A DNA stretch of 8,105 nucleotides, from contig JAFUPO010000360.1 of assembly GCA_017481185.1 (NCBI GenBank), positions 1 through 8,105 of the forward strand, written 5' to 3'. This DNA is from Clostridia bacterium. Its GTDB lineage: Bacteria > Bacillota_A > Clostridia > Christensenellales > Aristaeellaceae. Below the pieces are notes generated by a model. It saw only the letters and a program-made list of their open reading frames with translations, made no database searches and was not told the DNA's origin. Positions 1 to 5,972 of the stretch are shown one piece after another; positions within the stretch are counted from its first letter, which is position 1; every line of letters starts with the position of its first letter. The position numbers and the translations under genes were made by a program.

Positions 1-30
1 CCTTTTTTACAAAAAAGGCCTCTCCTCGCA
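1..30. repeat. Partial palindromic intergenic element at the left edge
   Basis: Positions 1-8 (CCTTTTTT) are exactly complementary to 11-18 (AAAAAAGG), leaving a very short turn. This is followed by a pyrimidine arm ending in CTCGCA near position 30. The same order (CCTTT core, AAAGG return, C-rich arm ending CTCGCA) occurs in the long hairpin at 6508-6557. I therefore infer that the window starts in the middle of a larger hairpin whose left arm lies outside. It could serve as the terminator of the preceding gene. It could also be chance, since the visible stem is nearly all A/T. Confidence 0.3.
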
Positions 31-39
31 AAAACCATC

Positions 40-801
40 ATGACCGTAACCCTTACCATGTACCTGATCGTGTGCCCCTTGGCGTTTCTGGCGGGGTTTG
101 TGGATTCTGTGGCCGGGGGCGGGGGGCTGATTTCGCTGCCTGCCTACTACCTGGCGGGGCTTTCACCGGTAATGGCGGCGGGCACCAACAAGCTTTCCGC
201 CTGCCTGGGCACCCTGGCGGCCTCCCTAAGCTTTATGAAGGGCGGTCAGATCATTTGGAAGGTAGCCCTGCCTGCGGCTGCGGCAGCCCTGCCCGGCAGC
301 TGGCTGGGCACCACGGTTTTGCAGCACATACCGGAGGACGCCATCCGCTGGATGATGATTATGGCCATTCCCCTGGTGGCGGCAGTGGTGCTGCGCAAAA
401 AAGGCGGCCTCCAAAGCAAAGCTAGGGTGAAGGATCGCCTCATCCCCCTGTGCAGCTTGGGCGTAGGCTTGGTGATTGGCTTTTATGACGGGCTGGTAGG
501 CCCGGGCACCGGCACCTTTTTAATCCTGGCCTTTACCATGCTCATGGGCGTGGAAGCGGTTCACGCCTCAGGCAGCGCCAAAATAGTGAACCTAGCCAGC
601 AACGTGGCTTCGATGATCACGCTGGCTTTTTCTGGCCAGGTCATTTGGGCCTTGGGCCTGCCGGTGGCGGCTTTTGCCATCATGGGCAACCTCTTAGGCG
701 CCCGCATGACCATGAAAAAAGGCGTGGGCTTCATTCGGGGGATGCTCCTGTGCGTGATGGGGCTGTTGCTTGCCAAAATGCTTTGGGATGTGGTATCATA
801 A
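40..801 (+). CDS. TauE/SafE (TSUP) family membrane transporter, YfcA-like
   Basis: A 253-residue, strongly hydrophobic protein that should cross the membrane about eight times. It belongs to the TSUP family (TauE/SafE, sulfite or other small organic anion export); the substrate cannot be told from sequence. Two family signatures are visible, one per structural half: G-F-V-D-S-V-A-G-G-G-G at residues 19-29 followed by the conserved T-N-K around residue 49, and G-F-Y-D-G-L-V-G-P-G-T-G at 147-158 followed by a second conserved A-K-x-x-N around residue 180. Order and spacing match E. coli YfcA. The start is uncertain: ATG at 40 has no clear ribosome binding site, ATG at 58 is no better, and the frame stays open to the window edge. 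The ATG at 40 gives the expected length in front of the first motif. The next gene follows after 31 nt. Confidence 0.88.
   Translation: MTVTLTMYLIVCPLAFLAGFVDSVAGGGGLISLPAYYLAGLSPVMAAGTNKLSACLGTLAASLSFMKGGQIIWKVALPAAAAALPGSWLGTTVLQHIPEDAIRWMMIMAIPLVAAVVLRKKGGLQSKARVKDRLIPLCSLGVGLVIGFYDGLVGPGTGTFLILAFTMLMGVEAVHASGSAKIVNLASNVASMITLAFSGQVIWALGLPVAAFAIMGNLLGARMTMKKGVGFIRGMLLCVMGLLLAKMLWDVVS
770..799 (+). promoter_or_regulatory. Candidate promoter for the anti-sigma/sigma pair
   Basis: TTGCCA at 770-775 (five of six to the -35 consensus) and TATCAT at 794-799 (five of six to the -10) are separated by 18 nt. Both lie in the last codons of the TSUP gene. Transcription would begin near 806, just before the ribosome binding site at 821-826. 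This would let the regulatory pair be expressed separately from the transporter. The call rests on consensus match only. Confidence 0.33.
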
Positions 802-832
802 TTAGATGATTCCAGGGAAAGGGGAGCCTGCC

Positions 833-1228
833 ATGAGGGCCTATACTGAATCGGAGATTAACGTGACCATTCCGGCGCGCCGCGACGACGTGCTGGTGAT
901 CCGCACGGCTCTGGGCGGCTGCGGCCTGCTTATGGGCCTGGATATTGACCGGTTGGACGATTTGCGCACTGCCGCAGATGAAGCCTGCGATTATCTGCTT
1001 AACCAGGGCCGCCAGGCTGACCGTTTGCAGATGACCTGCCGTCTGACGGGTCAGGTGATGGAAACGGAGTTCACCGCCCTTTGGAACGGCGAAAGCCAGC
1101 TTGCCCAGCAGGCGGATCAGGAGTTGGCTCAGGCCATCCTGGAAACGCTGATTCCCCATGTGACCTTTGAAGAGGACGATCAGGGCGTTTACCGCATCCG
1201 GCTGGGTCTGCCCGTGAAGGAAAGCTGA
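833..1228 (+). CDS. RsbW/SpoIIAB-like anti-sigma factor (HATPase_c_2 fold), ATP site degenerate
   Basis: A 131-residue protein resembling anti-sigma serine kinases of the RsbW/SpoIIAB type, which bind and hold a SigB/F-type sigma factor. The N-terminal beta strand (I-N-V-T-I-P), helix and N-box-like segment D-D-L-R-T-A-A-D-E-A-C-D-Y-L-L (about residues 41-55) align with SpoIIAB. The catalytic glutamate of the E-A-C motif is kept. However, the N-box asparagine four residues later is Tyr, the D-x-G-x-G motif is absent (the region reads L-W-N-G-E-S) and the glycine-rich lid is replaced by Q-E-L-A-Q-A-I-L. ATP binding or kinase activity is therefore doubtful. The start at ATG 833 is chosen over ATG 806 because GGGGAG at 821-826 sits 6 nt before it. 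The sigma gene follows after 8 nt, which supports a cognate pair. Family membership is fairly sure; the role is inferred. Confidence 0.75.
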   Translation: MRAYTESEINVTIPARRDDVLVIRTALGGCGLLMGLDIDRLDDLRTAADEACDYLLNQGRQADRLQMTCRLTGQVMETEFTALWNGESQLAQQADQELAQAILETLIPHVTFEEDDQGVYRIRLGLPVKES

Positions 1229-1236
1229 GGGCGGCC

Positions 1237-1980
1237 ATGAACGATATGCATTTGACGCCGCTGCTTGAGGCCTACGCCCAGGCGCCGTCGCCGGGGCTTA
1301 TGGACCAGTTGGTGGAGGGGTATTTGCCCCTGTGCCATGCCATCGCCCGCCGCTTTGGCGGTCGGGGTGTGGATGTGGAGGACCTGGGCCAGGTGGCCGC
1401 CATGGCGCTGATGAAGGCCATCCAGCGCTATGAGCCCGAAAGGGGCCTGAAATTTACCACGTATGCCGCCCCCACCATTACGGGTGAGGTGCGCAATTAC
1501 ATCCGGGATAAAGGCTCCATGGTGCGCTTTTCCCGGGATGGCCGCAGCCAGCTTTACCGGCTGCAAAAGGTGCGGGACAAATTGACCCAGGAGCTTTTGC
1601 GAGAGCCTACCTTGAAGGAGCTGGCCCAGGCTATGGAGATCTCCGCAGACGAATTGCTGGCTTTATTGGACCTAAGAGAAGCCAGCCAGATGTCAAGCCT
1701 GGATGCGCCTTTGTCAGAGGATGAGGAGCAGAGCATGGCTTATCGCCTGGGCCAGAGCGACCGGGGATTTGATGAGGTGGAGCAGTCTGACTGGATGCGA
1801 TGGGTATTCAGCCAGGTGACACCCCAGGAGAAAAAACTGCTGGAACTGCGCTACATCCACCGCATGGGCCAAAGGGAAACGGCCAGTCACTTGGGGGTCA
1901 GCCAGATGCAGGTAAGCCGCCTGGAAAGGCGTATCCTGGGCCGACTCAAGCAAATGGAACAGGAGCAAAACCTCCACTAA
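1237..1980 (+). CDS. SigB/SigF/SigG-type RNA polymerase sigma factor
   Basis: A 247-residue sigma-70 family protein with regions 2, 3 and 4 and no region 1.1, the layout of the SigB/SigF/SigG group. Region 2 (about residues 25-100) carries V-E-D-L-G-Q-V-A, Y-E-P-E-R-G-L-K-F-T-T-Y-A and I-T-G-E-V-R-N-Y-I-R-D, typical core-binding and -10 recognition sequence. Region 3 (about 105-158) includes R-E-P-T-L-K-E-L-A. Region 4 (about 188-240) has the helix-turn-helix R-E-T-A-S-H-L-G-V-S-Q-M-Q-V-S-R-L-E-R, which reads the -35. It should direct core polymerase to an alternative promoter set. GAGGG at 1227-1231 precedes the ATG by 5 nt and overlaps the end of the anti-sigma gene (TGA 1226-1228). It lies upstream of the division cluster, where Bacillus has sigE-sigG, but the conserved SigG/SigF residues are not close enough to name it as either. 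The regulon is unknown. Confidence 0.93.
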   Translation: MNDMHLTPLLEAYAQAPSPGLMDQLVEGYLPLCHAIARRFGGRGVDVEDLGQVAAMALMKAIQRYEPERGLKFTTYAAPTITGEVRNYIRDKGSMVRFSRDGRSQLYRLQKVRDKLTQELLREPTLKELAQAMEISADELLALLDLREASQMSSLDAPLSEDEEQSMAYRLGQSDRGFDEVEQSDWMRWVFSQVTPQEKKLLELRYIHRMGQRETASHLGVSQMQVSRLERRILGRLKQMEQEQNLH

Positions 1981-1990
1981 GCGAGCTGTT

Positions 1991-2008
1991 AAAGGAGTGA
2001 ATGCCTTG
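1991..2008 (+). promoter_or_regulatory. Ribosome binding site that fixes a TTG start
   Basis: AAAGGAG at 1991-1997 is a near-perfect Shine-Dalgarno. Its last G is the first base of an in-frame GTG, which therefore cannot be the usual start. The TTG at 2006-2008 is in the same frame at 8 nt spacing. An ATG at 2001 is in another frame and stops after two codons. Confidence 0.7.
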
Positions 2009-3220
2009 AATCAAAAGCGCCGACCAGCCGTGCGCCAGCGGGTCAGCCCGGTGCAGGTGGTGATCGTTATTGCAGTATTGGCCTTTGCGGGCTGGTATGT
2101 ATATGAAAATATGTTCGATCACGGCAGCCAGTATGCCATGATTGAAACCGGTACCCTGGGCCCCAGCTATATGGGGGATGCGCTCATCGTGCGAGACGAG
2201 GTGCCCTATGATGCCGAGGGCGTGACCAGCGTGGATTATATCGCTCAGGAGGGCGCGGTTCTGCGCACGGGCGAAAAAATCTGCGACGTGTATTCCTCCG
2301 GCTATAACCAGAAGGAAATGACCACCCTGCAGGATTATCGGGACCAGATCAAGGAAAAGCAGCTGGGCCTTTTGCAGGAAGAGACCGCTTACGACCAGAA
2401 AATGATGCGCCTGGAAACGGAGGTGCTGGAGCGGGCGAAAGAGGTACGGCTGCTGGCGCACGGTGCGAAGGGCAACATGGTGAATCAGGAAGGCATCCTG
2501 GACACGGCCATCACGGCCCGGCAAAACTACCTGCGCCAGAAGTATGCTGATGACCAGAGCCTCACCCGGCTTTACGATGACGAATCTGCCCAGCAATTGC
2601 GCATTGAAAGCTGGACCAAGCAGTATGCCGCCAGCGTGGAGGGCGTGGTCAGCTTCTATTCCGACGGCTACGAGTATGGTCTGACCTCCAGCAATTATAT
2701 GGATTTTGATCCGGCTCAGGTACGGCAGATGTTTGGAGGCAAGGCCCCGGAAAAGACTACTGTGCAAAAGGGCCGCACCACCATTTACCGCATGGTGCGC
2801 CCCAATAACTGGAACGTTTTGATGCTGGTCAAGAGCGACACCTGGACCCCGGTTCAGGGGCAAACCTACCAGCTTCGCTTGGAGGGCTTTGACAATACCG
2901 AGGTTTCCGCGGTGCTGGAATCCTACACCCAGGCGGGGGGCGAGCTGCTTTTGCGCCTGTCCGTTCGCAGCGACGTGACCCCTGTTTTGTATATGCGCAC
3001 CTGCCAGGCGGAAATCGGTGAAAAGGTCAACAGCATGAAGGTGCCCAACCGGGCCATCTACCGCCACTCCAACGGCATGGACGGCGTGGTGGTGGTGAAT
3101 GCCGACGGCAGCCAGGTGTTTGTGGCAGCCAATGTGATCACTACTGACGGCGAATATACCTACATCGATCCCATTCAGCAGGGCCTGCTCTATGTGGGGC
3201 AGACGGTGCGCTTATTCTAA
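2006..3220 (+). CDS. HlyD-like membrane-anchored adaptor protein
   Basis: A 404-residue protein with a basic N-terminus and one membrane anchor (about residues 15-33), so most of it should lie outside the cell. It has the HlyD / membrane fusion protein layout: a first lipoyl-like half with A-V-L-R-T-G-E-K-I-C-D-V-Y (about 83-95), a charged coiled-coil hairpin region (about 102-155), a return half with E-G-V-V-S-F (about 211-216), then beta-rich C-terminal domains. The listed GTG at 1997 overlaps the ribosome binding site AAAGGAG (1991-1997). TTG at 2006 lies 8 nt behind that site and is the better start. No ABC or MFS transporter partner is encoded nearby. HlyD-like genes beside yggS-sepF are a recurring arrangement in Clostridia as far as I recall. 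The function is unproven; an envelope or division role is an inference from position. Confidence 0.8.
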   Translation: MNQKRRPAVRQRVSPVQVVIVIAVLAFAGWYVYENMFDHGSQYAMIETGTLGPSYMGDALIVRDEVPYDAEGVTSVDYIAQEGAVLRTGEKICDVYSSGYNQKEMTTLQDYRDQIKEKQLGLLQEETAYDQKMMRLETEVLERAKEVRLLAHGAKGNMVNQEGILDTAITARQNYLRQKYADDQSLTRLYDDESAQQLRIESWTKQYAASVEGVVSFYSDGYEYGLTSSNYMDFDPAQVRQMFGGKAPEKTTVQKGRTTIYRMVRPNNWNVLMLVKSDTWTPVQGQTYQLRLEGFDNTEVSAVLESYTQAGGELLLRLSVRSDVTPVLYMRTCQAEIGEKVNSMKVPNRAIYRHSNGMDGVVVVNADGSQVFVAANVITTDGEYTYIDPIQQGLLYVGQTVRLF

Positions 3221-3233
3221 GGAGCGGTTTGCG

Positions 3234-3914
3234 ATGCTGGAAGAACGGCTGGGCAAGGTTCGCTCGGCGCTGGAGGAGGCCTCGGCCCCCTGGGGGCATA
3301 GGGTCAAACTCATCTGCGTGAGCAAAAATCATCCGGCGGAGGCCATTAACCCCCTGGTTTCCTTGGGCTATACCGCCATTGGGGAAAACCGGGTTCAGGA
3401 GATTCTGGCGAAAAAGCCCGAATTGGACCCGAATTTACAAATTCATCTGATTGGACAGTTGCAAACCAACAAAGTTAAATATATAATAGATAAGGTATGC
3501 CAGATTCAATCCGTGGATCGGATGAACCTGGCTGTGGAGATCGACCGCCAGGCCCAGAAGCATGGCCTTAGGATGCCGGTGCTTTTGCAGATCAGCCCCG
3601 TGGGCGAGCCTCAAAAGGGCGGCATGGCCCCGGAGCAAGCGCTGCCCTTTTTGCGGGAAGCGGCAAAGATGCCCGGTCTTCACGTGGAGGGTTTGATGGC
3701 TGTAATGCCTCAGACTGAGGATGAGGCGCTTTTGTGCCGATTGTTTGGAAATATGCGCGCCCTATTTGAACAGCTTCGAGATGAAGCTGTGAACGGGGTG
3801 GAGATGCGGGAGCTATCCATGGGCATGAGCCACGACTATGTGCTGGCCGCCCGGATGGGAGCGACCACCGTACGCGTGGGCTCGGCCATCTTTGGGCCCC
3901 GCAACTATTGCTAG
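3234..3914 (+). CDS. yggS: YggS/YlmE/PROSC family PLP-binding homeostasis protein
   Basis: A 226-residue, single-domain PLP-binding protein of the YggS/PLPBP family, with the alanine-racemase-like barrel but no known enzymatic turnover. It buffers pyridoxal phosphate and affects amino acid and keto acid balance in the cytoplasm. Visible signatures: the PLP lysine K31 in C-V-S-K-N-H-P, G-E-N-R-V-Q-E (50-56), H-L-I-G-Q-L-Q-T-N-K (about 70-79) and the C-terminal L-S-M-G-M-S-H-D-Y followed by V-R-V-G-S-A-I-F-G. Length is normal. The start at ATG 3234 is chosen over an upstream in-frame ATG at 3192 because AAGGAG (3219-3224) lies 9 nt before it and the longer form would overlap the preceding gene. 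The preceding stop TAA is part of that ribosome binding site. It is the ylmE position of the Bacillus ylm cluster. An AT-rich stretch inside (3459-3487) may be a promoter for sepF. Confidence 0.93.
   Translation: MLEERLGKVRSALEEASAPWGHRVKLICVSKNHPAEAINPLVSLGYTAIGENRVQEILAKKPELDPNLQIHLIGQLQTNKVKYIIDKVCQIQSVDRMNLAVEIDRQAQKHGLRMPVLLQISPVGEPQKGGMAPEQALPFLREAAKMPGLHVEGLMAVMPQTEDEALLCRLFGNMRALFEQLRDEAVNGVEMRELSMGMSHDYVLAARMGATTVRVGSAIFGPRNYC
3459..3487 (+). promoter_or_regulatory. Candidate internal promoter inside yggS, driving sepF onward
   Basis: TTGCAA at 3459-3464 and a perfect TATAAT at 3482-3487 are separated by exactly 17 nt, in the most AT-rich stretch of this gene. The -10 is made by consecutive ATA-ATA isoleucine codons, which are rare elsewhere in this GC-rich window. 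Transcription would start near 3494, giving a leader of about 430 nt to sepF. The -35 is only four of six. Confidence 0.35.
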
Positions 3915-3927
3915 GGAGGAAGTTACA

Positions 3928-4893
3928 ATGGGTTTTGGCAGCATTTTTCAGTCCGTGAAGGATTGGGTAACGGACAAGAGCAATACCTTTCTTCACGGGG
4001 AGGCCTATGAGCCCTACGACTATTATGGCTCTGATGAGGATGCCCAGGAGTATGCGTCCCTGAACGAGGAAACCCAGCAGGCGGAGCCTGCGGCTCAGGA
4101 GGGCTACTATCAGGCTCCCTATGCTCAGCAGCCTCAGCAGGGCGGCTGGCAGAACAGCTATCAGCCTCAGCAGCCCGCCTATCAGCAGCAGGGTCAGTGG
4201 CAACAGCCTGCGCCCCAGCAGCAGAATCAGTGGCAGCAACCCCAGTATGCCCGTGAAGAAAACCAGTACCAGCAGTCTGGCTATCAGCAGCAGGCCCAGC
4301 AGCCCGCCCCTGCCCAGCAGCCTGACAACAATGTGGTGGCCTTCCCGGGCACCTTTCAGGCAGCTAATGGCAAGGCCTATGCGCATATTGAGCGAGTAAC
4401 CCAGCTGGTCAGCCGGGAAAACTGCTACACCATCATTGATTTCATGAAGAACGGCGAGTCTGTGATTCTGAACATTGAAAGCATCCAGTCTGAGCAAGAG
4501 GTTCAGCACTGCGTGGATCTGCTTAGCGGCGCGGCTTACACCTTGGGCTGTACCATCACCAAGCTGTCCTCCCAGCGGCGCTGCTATCTGATTGCACCGC
4601 CTACGGTGCAGGTGCTGCCGGATGAGTTTACCCAGAAGCTCAACGTGCGCCGCACGGCTGGCCGCCCGGGCCGCACCCGCTCCTATGCGGAAAATCAAAC
4701 TCAGCAGCCCCAGCCCATCGGCTATGAGGCGCCCAGCCGTTCTCCCTTCGCCCGGCCTTCCTTCCCGCCCCGGCCCAGCTATCAGCGCCAGGAGAGCCGC
4801 GAGGAAAATTACTACGACAACCGCAATGCCTATGAGCAGCCCCAGGGGTTCGGCCAGGAGCCCTATCGTGAGGCGGCTTACGGCGGCTACTAA
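3928..4893 (+). CDS. sepF: Cell division protein SepF with long Q/Y-rich and R/Y-rich arms
   Basis: SepF anchors FtsZ to the membrane and helps the Z-ring form. At 321 residues this one is about twice the usual length (near 150). It has an N-terminal amphipathic segment (G-F-G-S-I-F-Q-S-V-K-D-W-V, residues 2-14), expected to bind membrane, then an acidic stretch. A low-complexity linker follows (residues 49-133; 35 of 85 are Gln, with 8 Tyr and 3 Trp). The SepF core spans about residues 134-238 and includes V-I-L-N-I-E-S-I and D-L-L-S-G-A-A-Y-T-L-G, matching the Bacillus core including its conserved dimer-interface glycine. Last is an unusual C-terminal tail (239-321; 12 Arg, 9 Tyr, 3 Phe in 83 residues). 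ATG 3928 has GGGAGGA (3914-3920) at 7 nt, overlapping the yggS stop. It is followed by yggT after 14 nt. Identity is firm; what the arms do is unknown. Confidence 0.94.
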   Translation: MGFGSIFQSVKDWVTDKSNTFLHGEAYEPYDYYGSDEDAQEYASLNEETQQAEPAAQEGYYQAPYAQQPQQGGWQNSYQPQQPAYQQQGQWQQPAPQQQNQWQQPQYAREENQYQQSGYQQQAQQPAPAQQPDNNVVAFPGTFQAANGKAYAHIERVTQLVSRENCYTIIDFMKNGESVILNIESIQSEQEVQHCVDLLSGAAYTLGCTITKLSSQRRCYLIAPPTVQVLPDEFTQKLNVRRTAGRPGRTRSYAENQTQQPQPIGYEAPSRSPFARPSFPPRPSYQRQESREENYYDNRNAYEQPQGFGQEPYREAAYGGY

Positions 4894-4907
4894 GATAAGG
4901 ACGAGCC

Positions 4908-5201
4908 ATGATCGTACTGCGACTGATTTTCTGGCTGCTTGACATTGCCCTATGGCTGGCAGACGTGGGCTTGCTGGCGTATGTGGTGCTTAGCTACATC
5001 CGCTCCATGAACCCCACGGTAAACCGCGTGAAGCAGGCGCTTTCCTTGGTGTGTGAGCCCATGCTGATCCCCGCCCGGCGGGTGCTGGGGCGCTTTGTGC
5101 CCAGCAGGTTCATGTTTGTGGACTGGTCCCCCATCCTGGTATGGATTGTGCTGGGCATCGCCCGCAATATTCTGGATGGCTTGGAAGGGATTATTCTCTA
5201 A
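4908..5201 (+). CDS. yggT: YggT family small membrane protein (YlmG)
   Basis: A 97-residue integral membrane protein of the YggT/YlmG family. It has two hydrophobic segments, about residues 6-31 and 73-90, joined by a basic loop. The loop carries the family signature around L-V-C-E-P-M-L-I-P-A-R-R-V-L (residues 47-60), with the Glu-Pro pair followed by Pro and Arg. Relatives in bacteria and plastids are linked to division, nucleoid or thylakoid membrane organisation, but no molecular activity is settled. Length is typical. AAGGA at 4897-4901 lies 6 nt before the ATG. Its stop TAA is followed with no gap by the ATG of ylmH (TAAATG), so the two are probably translated in a coupled way. The place between sepF and ylmH is the standard one in Bacillota. 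Confidence 0.92.
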   Translation: MIVLRLIFWLLDIALWLADVGLLAYVVLSYIRSMNPTVNRVKQALSLVCEPMLIPARRVLGRFVPSRFMFVDWSPILVWIVLGIARNILDGLEGIIL

Positions 5202-5957
5202 ATGGCCATTTGGGAAGATGAACAGTTAAAGAACCGGTTGGAGGAATTGGCCCTTCGTTCAGCCCGCCGGGGGCGGCCCATGACCACGGCGTTCCTCACC
5301 CCGCCTGAGGCCCAATTGGCCCAGGGCATTGCCCGCAAGGCTGGGGTAGAGGCCCTGTTCAGCGCCGGATACCCCGGAGGCGAACGGCAGTTATGCTGCT
5401 TTTGCCCCCAGGGGGAGGAGGCGCAGTTTCCCATCCGATGCGCCCGCATCACCTGGCCGCCCAAGGCTCAGGCCCCTACCCACCGGGATCTTTTAGGGGC
5501 CCTGATGGCCCTGGGCATGGACCGGGCCATGATGGGCGATCTGCTGGTTTGGCCCGATCAGGGCCTGATCTTTGGCCTGCCCCAATTGTTCCGCACAGCT
5601 GTGGACGGGCTGAGCCAGGCAGGCAATACCCAGGTGACCTTGACCCTGCTGGAGGAAGTGCCTGAGATTCAGCCCCCGGCAGACTTTGAGGAAGTGCGGG
5701 ACACGGTGGCATCGCTGAGGCTGGATAACATTCTGGCCTCGGGGATGGGCACCTCCCGGGGCAAAACTCTTGATTGGATCGCTCAGGGCCGGGTCATGGT
5801 AAACCATGAGCCCGTGCAGCACGCAGATTGCAGGCTGCGGCCCGGCGACTTGATATCCATACGCGGCTTTGGCCGCCTGAAAATTGTTCAGGTCGGTCAG
5901 CCTACCAGAAAGGACCGGCTGCCCATCATCCTTCATCGGTTTGCCGGCAAGAACTGA
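5202..5957 (+). CDS. ylmH: YlmH family S4-domain RNA-binding protein
   Basis: A 251-residue cytoplasmic protein with an N-terminal YlmH-specific domain (about residues 1-165, including T-A-F-L-T-P-P-E-A and H-R-D-L-L-G-A-L-M-A-L-G) and a C-terminal S4 RNA-binding domain (about 172-230). The S4 part shows L-R-L-D-N-I-L-A-S-G, S-R-G-K-T-L-D-W-I-A-Q-G-R-V-M-V-N and L-R-P-G-D-L-I-S-I-R-G-F-G-R. In Bacillus, YlmH has been connected to rescue of stalled large ribosomal subunits (ribosome-associated quality control), overlapping the role of RqcP. That function is carried over from the family, not shown here. The start abuts the yggT stop; AAGGGA at 5185-5190 is 11 nt away, so coupling is likely important. 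It shares the transcript with divIVA, whose ribosome binding site begins in the ylmH stop codon. Confidence 0.92.
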   Translation: MAIWEDEQLKNRLEELALRSARRGRPMTTAFLTPPEAQLAQGIARKAGVEALFSAGYPGGERQLCCFCPQGEEAQFPIRCARITWPPKAQAPTHRDLLGALMALGMDRAMMGDLLVWPDQGLIFGLPQLFRTAVDGLSQAGNTQVTLTLLEEVPEIQPPADFEEVRDTVASLRLDNILASGMGTSRGKTLDWIAQGRVMVNHEPVQHADCRLRPGDLISIRGFGRLKIVQVGQPTRKDRLPIILHRFAGKN

Positions 5958-5972
5958 AAGGAGAAAATTCAA

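Noticed and set aside
806..832. ATG at 806 as the start of the anti-sigma-like gene
   Set aside because: It has no ribosome binding site. The ATG at 833 has GGGGAG at 6 nt and gives an N-terminus matching the family.
1237..1980. Naming the sigma factor SigG or SigF from its position
   Set aside because: The locus matches but region 2 and 3 residues differ widely from Bacillus SigG and SigF, so only the group can be supported.
1946..3067. A 373-codon open frame on the minus strand, opposite the HlyD-like gene
   Set aside because: It lies wholly opposite a well-supported gene with its own ribosome binding site. The translation shows no family motif. Long antisense frames are expected in GC-rich coding DNA.
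3192..3233. Longer N-terminus for YggS from ATG 3192
   Set aside because: The added residues overlap the end of the preceding gene and have no family match. The ATG at 3234 has a strong AAGGAG.
4121..4330. CAG-rich run as a microsatellite or CRISPR-like repeat
   Set aside because: The units are irregular, stay in frame and encode the Gln-rich SepF linker. There are no equal spacers.
3592..4698. A 368-codon minus-strand frame across yggS and sepF
   Set aside because: Its long Leu-rich stretch is simply the reverse reading of the CAG-rich SepF linker, and both + strand genes are certain.
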